DNA of 64,000 nt. Origin: Prostheceraeus crozeri (lineage: Eukaryota; Platyhelminthes; Polycladida; Euryleptidae). The stretch's first letter is position 1. Every line of letters starts with the position of its first letter. Both the position numbers and the translations under genes were made by a program. The stretch lies in the NCBI GenBank assembly GCA_907163375.1, contig CAJQUW010007854.1, positions 1 to 64,000 on the forward strand. The letters run 5' to 3'. Shown piece by piece: positions 56,542 to 64,000 of the stretch. The notes under the pieces were generated by a model that searched no databases, had not been told where the DNA came from, and was given only the letters and a program-made list of their open reading frames with translations.

Positions 56542-59010
56542 ACCTATTTATTCTGTGCCTTTCACTATCCTGCGTCCAGATTATCCTAATTCTTAATCAA
56601 AGAATGCCAAAGAGAAAAATGCCTAGATATATGCAGGCATTTTTGATATAAAATTTTCTCAGAATTCCACAAAGATCCAAAATCTTTTCTGGAGCAACTA
56701 ATTATGATTCCTACAGATTGTCCAGACTCTCCTTTCTAGCTTTAATTCAAGTTCCACTTCAAACATATAATCTCAAAACCATGCCTAGCTTTCATCTTCG
56801 AGTTACCGGTATTCACTATTTCATATAAATCATCATTTACAAGAATGGCAAGTCAGGAATAAGGTGTAATCAACATATTGAGCTCCTGAGCATTCTTCAA
56901 AATTATTTCAAAGGATTTGGAAATTTGATATTTTGCTTGCGGAGAAACCGATACTAAAAAAACTGATGATTTTACGAAATTTGCTGTCATCAGTTTTCAA
57001 TTTTATCATATCAAAATAAAAACGTTATGATAAATTTGACCACATCTTCATATAAGGCCTAATTAGGCATTTTAATTAGCCATTTAAATGGCCAATTTTT
57101 AAATTAGCCATTTAAATGGACAATTTTTGTTTAAATCAAAGATATTTAACACTACCATTACCATAATTAAACCCCTTTAGTTTGAGGTGGTAATCCATCA
57201 AAATAAGGTTAATTATTTAATATCTGCATAAGAAACTTTGTCTAAAGAAGGGATCATGAAAGGGATAGAAAAATGTCTCTATACATTTGGTCAAATTATA
57301 ATTAAGGATCAAGCCGATGGCAGAAGAAATTGTTATTCCATGACCGAATATAGTGCTTTCCTGGGATGATTTTTTCTTGCGTTCCGTGAAATTGGCGATG
57401 CTCAGCGCGGAGCGCACACGCCAACCTCTTCTCATAGGCACTGTCAAAAACCATGCACGACTGTGGGGCCTAAACGTGTCCACCTTCAAGTCAGCCGGCA
57501 CCCTAGGTATAGGCTATCTATTCCTCCATGAAGACGTCAAATAGACCAACTTTTCGGTGCTGTGAATTCGTGCCTTAAAAATCGATCAGGAAGCTTTTCT
57601 AAGAATTATTCTATCATAAGAGCGGTAAATTATTGTCGTATTGTCTATTTTACATTGTCGTAAAGGAAATTAATCCTAACAATAACGAAAATTCTCACGA
57701 TTCAACAGCAATTATACTATGCCAACATCTCCGACAATTACCGATATTGAAGCGCACGGTAAGAAATTTTTCATATTTTTTCTATGCATTAAGTCAATTG
57801 ACTTTGATGCTTAGGAAAAATATGAAATACTTTTTAAGAGCTTAAGGCCGTGCCACATTTTGAACTGTAATTCATATTTTTGCTACACTTATCAAATGTC
57901 ATTCAATGCGTTTTTATATCGAGGCTGCAATTAAGTTCAGAGAGCCTACGGAGTATGTTAAATAGCACAAAGGATCACACACGAGATATTCGAAATTCCA
58001 GGAACGTCAGATGAGTAGGTGATAAAAATGAGCTTTTGTCTTGACACTTTATTCCAATGGAGAAGAAGCTTGCACATCTAATATCTGACATAATAAAAAC
58101 ACAATAAAAACATGCTATGAAAAATAATTGAATAATTTGATATGTCGTCAGAAAACAAGTCATTCACCCAAAACCGAAAATGTTAAAAAAACGCGAGAAG
58201 ACACGGTGTTCGTGTCATGGACGGTCATTTAGTTACAATTGCAGAATGTGAAAATAATCAAAAGTTAAAGACATTAGCAATGATGAGAATTCAGTATCTT
58301 TGATGAAGTGGCATTGGCAGATGAATCATAATTTCCAAACGTATAAAAAGCGTCATGAAGGCAACGTATGAATATTTGAAACTTGCTCAGAGCTCTTTTA
58401 GAATGCACAACACGAAGCAAAATCTACATAAATTGGGTACGCTGGTGGATTGATCACGCAATGAGTAAAAAGGATCCGACTTATCAGTGTATAAAAGGAA
58501 GAGGTTGAAGATAACTTGATAGATATGCAACCTTTACTGCCACTATTCAACGCTTGAACCAATAAAACATAAAAATCTCACAAGGAATTACGACGAAACT
58601 ATATTTATCGTCCTCGCGACGGCTGTTGTATGTCTTGCAATTTGAGTACTGGCATTCAATGAATCACATCTCTGCGCCACATTGTCGACCAAGGTGAGCA
58701 CACGACTCACAGCTGTGGTGGACGAAAATCAATCCCTGATACTTGCAGCGGCGAAAGAAAATTTGTCTACATCGTAATATCCAATGTGACTGTATTGAAA
58801 GTCAAGTGTGTTTCCAACACTTCCGAAAACCGTGATACTTTGTATTCCGTTTCATTTCGACATCTCAAGTCGAGTGAGGAACAGTCGATATCGCAATGAA
58901 GTAGCACATCATCGCAATGACAGAAGTAGCATTAACATTTATATTATTGCTCGTGAACACTCTGGCTGAAGATTTTTCGATGAATGCAAAGTAATGTAGG
59001 CATTGGTGGT
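56542..59010. other. Mostly non-coding; likely includes the Shisa-like 3' UTR
   Basis: A GC-richer 63-codon plus-strand frame at 57353-57544 (RTRQPLLIGTVKNHARLWGL) is unassigned; the minus strand is open there too. Minus-strand AATAAA (plus TTTATT) near 58049 could end the transcript from the gene at 59.0 kb. Confidence 0.3.
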
Positions 59011-59144
59011 TTAGGCCGGAGCACCACCAGTGTTCTGATATTCCGGCGGTGGATACAAGCCATACTGATTTTTTTCAAACGTCGTGTCCGGTCCGGCGGG
59101 ATTGCTGTACGAATATGGTGGCGGAGGACTGACTGTACCCGGAT
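59011..59144 (-). CDS. Shisa-like protein, last coding exon (PPxY tail)
   Basis: On the minus strand the acceptor TTGTATTTTCAG opens at 59144 and the frame ends at TAA (59011-59013). It encodes PGTVSPPPPYSYSNPAGPDT and then NQYGLYPPPEYQNTGGAPA. PPPPY and PPPEY are PPxY motifs that bind WW domains such as those of Nedd4-type ligases. It joins in phase with the membrane exon at 59205-59362. A proline-rich PPxY tail after one membrane span is typical of the Shisa/CYYR1/VOPP1/WBP1 superfamily. Confidence 0.8.
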
Positions 59145-59204
59145 CTGAAAATACAAGAATTTATGCTGTGAAAGAGAGAATACTGACTGATAGTTAGCAC
59201 CTAC

Positions 59205-59362
59205 TCTGATTGGCTGCTTGAGAGTTGAAGGACACTGTGTTATTCCCGGGTGCAGGTTTACCAATTTTCTTTTTCTTTAGGCAAATAACCAATACGATGA
59301 TACCAGCTATCAATCCGATACCAAGTAAGGCAAAGCCGACATAGGCACCAATGGCAGCAGTA
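59205..59362 (-). CDS. Shisa-like protein, transmembrane exon
   Basis: 158-nt exon between the acceptor TTTATTTCAG (59363 side) and the donor CAGA/GTAGGT (59205/59204). It enters in phase 2 and leaves in phase 1. It encodes a 24-residue membrane helix (GAYVGFALLGIGLIAGIIVL, then VICL), a KKKK stop-transfer cluster, and a short polar linker. This predicts a type I single-span protein with its tail in the cytoplasm. The upstream exons with signal peptide and Cys-rich ectodomain were not found with confidence. Confidence 0.8.
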
Positions 59363-61900
59363 CTGAAATAAATAAATGCTCAGTCAAACAACTTAATGCC
59401 TTTCACTAAGCATTCAGCAGACAATTAAAAATTCACGGAAAATTATTTTAAATTATTTCATTGTTCTTGCATCATATTCTTGAATTCGCTGCATTTCTTT
59501 ATCTTATTATGTAGATTTCTTATTCTAACTGTATAAGCATTATTATAAATCACGTCATAGTCAAAATTGCAAGGATGGTGCAACAGAAGAAATATAAATT
59601 TAAACAAATGACCTAATGGAAAATTCTAGAAAAAATTATTCAATAATGCATACATGAAATTAGCACTAAAAAATGAGATCCATACCCTGATCAAGAGTAA
59701 AATACACAAATACAAATAGACACGCTAGGGTAGCCAATCAAAAATGTCAGAAGGGAAATTAAAACATTTTTCTGATTTTCACACTCCGAAAACAAAAATA
59801 CAGCCTAAAACAACGACGATACGCTAACCAAAATTACGAATGAAGAAAGACACAAAACTGAAGAAACTTAAGTTATTATACTCGTAGCTACGTAAGGAGT
59901 CACCAGGGAGGAAACATGTGGTTGCATAAAGCAGGATGTCAGTCCCTAACCTCCAACCTGCACCACACAGCGGGGACAGAACAACTTCATCGAATGAGCG
60001 ATTAGGAAGACCTCTCCATAACTGAGGAGGAACAGCTAAAATATAAAATACAAAATTTGGATATTCCACAATATCAGGACAACAACGGTCACTCATACAT
60101 CATACGGTTACTCATTCATCCTATGACGGAAGGAATTCGGCGAGGTGAAAGGCAACCAAACTTATAGAAAAGAAATCCATTTCTAAAAAACTTAAAAACC
60201 CCTTTTCTTGAAAACATTGAAAATGCCTTTGACTCTAGACACGAAGGCCCTTAGAAGAAATGTTTGCTAATCTGAGAAGTAGGCAGCAATGATATTCAAA
60301 CCAGGCATCATATCGGAGAAGTATAAAAAAATCACTGGGAAACTGAACTTGTTAACCTTATGAATCATGATAGATCACAGACCTTGAATACAAATACAAG
60401 ACGTGTGCTACTATAGCATTCGCATCAGTGCATTCGAACTTATGAGTGAGTGAACGAACGAGGTTTTCAGTCGGTCATTGGTGAACGAGTGCGAACTGAG
60501 TTAACGGGATATTTCAGCTGCTACCATTGAACTGAACTGAACTATAAATTTGCCGCTATTCATGAACTGAGGAACGAGCTGTCCAGATGTTTTCCTTATT
60601 GTTTCAATTCTTATCGATATATCGACGATTGGAGCGATCTCGAATTAGTGGTATAGCTAATTAGTGGTCTTCCTCATCTGCATTGTAGTTTAAATCGACC
60701 ACGTCCATATTTGCGTGTAATGTTGACTCAGTGAAATCATGAATAAGCAAAATCAAGACTTCGGTCTTCGGATAGACTTCAGTCATCGGAAACCATTTTC
60801 TTAACAAGTAAGAACAGGTTGGAACCTGTTCCATAGCGTGTTCTAAATAACAGACATCTTCAAAATTTTAATTTTCGTGAATACCAAATCTGCAAAGAAC
60901 ACGCCTCTCTAAGAACGCATCTTTTGTGACAACAACTTCGTGAATTCTGCCCAAATGCTTTCCGCTATCTACAATTTTACACAATTTCGCAGCTTAGCAC
61001 ATAAATTCAAAATTTTGATTCTAATGCCTGAATGCAGGCCTATAGGAAAAACTCGAACCTGACGCTATTGCAAAATTTTGTCCATTCCTTTGATGACTAC
61101 ACAAAATTTCGGCGAGAGTAAATTATTCGGAAGTTAGGCAAAATGTTATTATCGCAATTGATTGGTCAATTTGCAATTTGAGGTCCCTTAACTGACGACA
61201 ACTGTCAACAAAAAAGGTCGAGTATATTGCCATTTACAATTGAAATGTCTGACCATCTGACGCTTTAGATTGTCCATTATGATGCCGCCTTGATTTCAAG
61301 TTTTGAAAGCTCTCAGCATGAGCTTACGAACATTAAAATCAATATACTGTACATGTACAGGATTTAAGTGGACCTCAAGTTTGAGGTTTGTTCAATTTGA
61401 AAATCACATAGCTCAGATATTTAGGGGGCTTTCTCCTGCTTCAAAGTCACACACTGTCATCCAGAAAAGTGCATTTTTGAAAGTATCTAAAAATTTTGAT
61501 CACTATCCCAGTTGTTTTTGTCTCACACGCAACGTAGAATATATTCACATTGAGAACCATTTTATTTCCATCGGACCATAAGTTAGAAAAATAACTCAGA
61601 GCAAAATTACCACTTAAATCAATCACAATAAAAATTCATACTGTTGATAAATTCGGTGATGATAATTCTTGCATATTTTCGAATTCTTGGGAAAAGCATA
61701 ACTAATCTTACTACTTCCTCGGCCAATTAAAAATTATGTGAATAAATAGACATTTAAAAAAATAATGGCGACAATGCGAGAGTAGAAGATAATGATAATG
61801 GTTTCAAATATTTAAGCTTCACTATTTCATTGGGTGCTCATTAAATAATATTTTTAGCATACTACTGACATTTCGTTTAGGTTTACATAGTCTGCATAAA
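59363..61900. other. Probable 5' introns of the Shisa-like gene; no exon confirmed
   Basis: A minus-strand frame at 59960-60035 with acceptor TATATTTTAG (LFLLSYGEVFLIAHSMKLFC) could be an exon, but its donor phase does not fit the membrane exon. Nothing else is supported. Confidence 0.3.
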
Positions 61901-62212
61901 TCCAAAATTTGATCCATGTATGACTTGAATGGGGGGGGGGAAGTAGTCGGATTCTTAAATTTTGAAAAATTCGTGCATCATGAAAATTTTCGTGCATCAT
62001 TTCTGCAGATGTCAATAATGCATTTTTCAATCATTTTCACCCTACCCATCTGAATTAAATACTCTCATGTACATATGTTTATTTCAGAGGTAAATCTTAG
62101 AATGAACAATTCGATCCATTTTCGGGGCCTCCCTTTATATGGTTGGACTAAGAATGGATGTCATCCATTAACTGACCACATAAACGTTATCCAGATAGAC
62201 GTTATCTACGAA

Positions 62213-62695
62213 CAGTGGCGTCGCGCGCTCCCAGAGGCCTTCACTCGGCATTGGAATACTATTTCTAAACTAGACATTTTTTATGTTACAACATTAATTT
62301 TCATAAAAGCTGAATTTTTAATAACAATTTCACGAACATTTTTTGAAGGCCAAGTGAATGCGCACATGAGAAGTGATTGCTCATGTCTCTTAACCGCCTT
62401 ACTCAAGGAACTGATTACCATATCCCCTCTCTGTCCAGACCACATTTTCTCAAGAAAAAAGGAGGCAAGGTCAACAGTTTCTTGTGTTTCTCACGGCCGG
62501 TCAGCAGCTCACATATTTGAAATTTTGATGCATTAAAATGTCTGGTGTATTTCTTATTTCTTTATCTGTGAGTACTTTCAATTTTTAAATCAGGTGTTGG
62601 CCTACCTTGCTTGACGACTGTCATCTTTTCAGTATATTCCTTTCGGACGAAAGGCGTGGTTATGATCTCATCTGCAGTACTAAACATAGTGTCAC
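62213..62695 (-). mobile_element. Non-autonomous hAT element, copy 2 (partial, inverted)
   Basis: Begins CAGTGGCGTCGCGCGCTCCC and matches the right 490 bp of 28363-29458 in reverse, with high identity. Its other end is cut off where the next repeat begins. Confidence 0.75.
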
Positions 62696-62697
62696 AT

Positions 62698-62793
62698 CCA
62701 GGGTTTCGGAGTCGGAGTCGGAGTCCCCCGGAGTCCTATCATTTGGCCGGAGTCGGAGTCCTATCAAATGATAGGACTCCGGACTCCGACTTA
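62698..62793. repeat. GGAGTC repeat with hAT-like CAGGGTTTCGGAGTCGG end
   Basis: Starts CAGGGTTTCGGAGTCGGAG and ends near GGACTCCGACTTAG, with an inner hairpin CCTATCATTTG/CAAATGATAGG. It looks like the collapsed ends of a deleted hAT, inserted at the edge of the previous element. Confidence 0.5.
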
Positions 62794-63626
62794 GTAGTAA
62801 AATTGTTGTAGCCTCAATAAAAGATGGCATTTTCAAAAATATATTTTCCATCATTTTATCTTCCGAGTTTCTCTAGCGACATTAATCTACATTCTAGACA
62901 AATATCTTTATTATATTTAATCATTTGATCATTTTATACAATTAATATAACTTACTTTATACATAACTTAACAAGTTGATTAGCCTACATCAAGCATTCT
63001 AGCTACTACTATACATAATTTGTTATCCTCCAATTGATTTGATATAGACGTATAGCTATCAGAACATTACACATTTATAATCAGACGAATGATCGATTAT
63101 TGATAATACGTATCTAATGTTGCCTACATGTAGGCTTCTTTCTTACAGGATATAATACTTTGTAATTGTATTCTACTTATAAGCTATTGTTTTCTTTCGA
63201 GTGATTCATTGAGCAGTCTGTGATGGCTAGCTAAAATAAAATAGTAACGAATTTGATTAATAGCCGTGCTGCGCCCGAGATATGAATCGACCTTCACTCA
63301 TGATAATCAAATTATTTCATTCTCCCGTGCTATCTTGAACGAACCTATTCGCTGATATGATTTGTCTTTAATTTTATTCTGTGGGAATCCCGCCACTGCC
63401 TGCCACTCCTTGAAGATGCATTGACGTCAAAAACATAGCAATCGAACATGATCAAACAGTTTGCCCGATGACTTTGTAAAACCAACGCTAAGTCAACGAC
63501 TTGAATAAGACACGACTACGAATGCGAGCCGAGGTCACAAAAGAGGTGTGGTCGATCTAACTTATAAAAAATATGAACGGTAAGTTTCTCTGCACATTCA
63601 ATTCAACTGACATAGTGAGTAGTGAC
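62794..63626. other. AT-rich stretch with possible promoter for the BED gene
   Basis: TATAAAAAA near 63563 and a donor-like ACGGTAAGT near 63577 precede the ATG at 63627. No other feature. Confidence 0.35.
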
Positions 63627-63895
63627 ATGGCTCCCCCAAAAAGACCTCTAAGAGGAAAGGTGTACGAATATTTTGAACAGAAGAAAGATGGATTTACCTG
63701 CATATGCAGTACCGGTAATTCAAATGGCGATGGTTGTGGCACAATAATAAGCATTAAAGGAGGAGCAGGCTCATATGCCTCTAATTTAAAGAGGCATTTA
63801 CAACGGCACCATCCAATACAGTTTAAAGAGGTGGAGGCTGAGGCGGCCAATGAGTCCAAAAAGAAAAAAGACAATGTACAGACAGACATAAAAAG
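63627..63895 (+). CDS. BED-zinc-finger first exon of a hAT transposase or derived gene (cut by window end)
   Basis: ATG at 63627 begins MAPPKRPLRGKVYEYFEQKK. The BED finger follows: W/F-type aromatic start (DGFTCICSTG), then a Cys pair and YASNLKRHLQRHHP with the two ligand His. A basic tail (KKKKDNVQTDIK) leads to a consensus donor AAAAG/GTATGT at 63895. The exon leaves two bases of the next codon. BED fingers bind DNA at the N-terminus of hAT transposases and their domesticated ZBED relatives. Whether this is a live transposon or a host gene depends on sequence beyond the window. Confidence 0.8.
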
Positions 63896-64000
63896 GTATG
63901 TAGTCTTCATATATTTATATCAAACTACAATTCTTACTATAAGCAACGTCAATTTTGTTTTAGTTTCACATAATTTAAGGACAAAGATATTTAAGTGTAT

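Noticed and set aside
57353-57544. 63-codon frame as a LINE endonuclease fragment
   Set aside because: PLLIGT...GLNVSTF is only loosely reminiscent, flanking sequence gives no LINE domains, and the opposite strand is equally open.
59960-60035. Upstream exon of the Shisa-like gene
   Set aside because: Acceptor is plausible, but the only donor gives a phase that does not join the membrane exon, and the Cys pattern does not match the family ectodomain.
17045-62695. A larger, ancient inverted duplication surrounding the palindrome (pairs 17.0/55.4, 27.15/55.0 and 29.4/62.2 kb)
   Set aside because: The mirror sums of the pairs differ (about 72.8, 82.2 and 91.7 kb), so they are not collinear; they are independent repeat insertions.

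Overview
The window is animal nuclear DNA. It is AT-rich, has intron-split genes with GT-AG signals, and is packed with DNA transposons of the hAT, Tc1/mariner, piggyBac and palindromic-MITE types. The one recognisable host gene is a Shisa-like, PPxY-tailed membrane protein on the minus strand near 59.0-59.4 kb. Histone-type RNA stem-loops also fit a metazoan. I cannot name the species; a marine invertebrate is only a guess.

Layout. 1-1.7 kb: decayed piggyBac transposase. 2.2-3.0 kb: G-tract tandem repeats. 3.05-5.5 kb: three 39-bp repeats with AP-1-like sites, then a long open hAT transposase ending at a hAT-type terminus. 5.5-17 kb: sparse host DNA with a few orphan candidate exons, cut by MITEs (hAT type 6702-7365; 9013-10330; hairpin 11473-11615; long-TIR mariner relic 12.29-13.63 kb; 14343-14884). 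17-25 kb: nested hATs. An outer hAT at 18624-24864 (8-bp duplication GTAAAATA) contains a second hAT at 22501-24633 (duplication AGCTGGGT) and an insertion that splits its transposase. 24991-27061: a complete-looking DD41D Tc1/mariner-like element with an intact 354-residue transposase. 28363-29458: a non-autonomous hAT.

31009-53959 is the most striking part: a 22.95-kb giant inverted repeat flanked by the 6-bp duplication GATATT, with termini AG...CT. This boundary signature is that of Polinton/Maverick-type integration, but no hallmark Polinton gene is visible. Each arm runs from the outside in: C-tract tandem terminal repeats; a CRE/TATA promoter; gene A (zinc-finger-like, serine-rich, coiled coil, spliced); gene B (88 residues); gene C (84 residues); two small antisense ORFs; a multi-kilobase array of about 30-bp units each carrying AATAAA; and a 22-bp hairpin at the centre. 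Genes A, B and C each end about 30-40 nt before a canonical histone-mRNA stem-loop with a CAAGA element just downstream. That stem-loop sits in a 141-bp structured module present six times in the element. The right arm also holds 1.77 kb containing no G or C.

54-64 kb: MITEs and dispersed repeats, the Shisa-like gene, a second copy of the 28-29 kb hAT end, and, at the right edge, a BED-zinc-finger first exon of a hAT-type gene that runs out of the window.

Working together: most of the DNA is transposon sediment. The giant palindrome looks young, because its arms are nearly identical, its proteins are identical between arms and its target duplication is perfect. It seems to run its own compact expression programme, with TATA promoters and histone-style 3' ends, and transcription in both arms points to the centre, where poly(A)-signal arrays may stop read-through.
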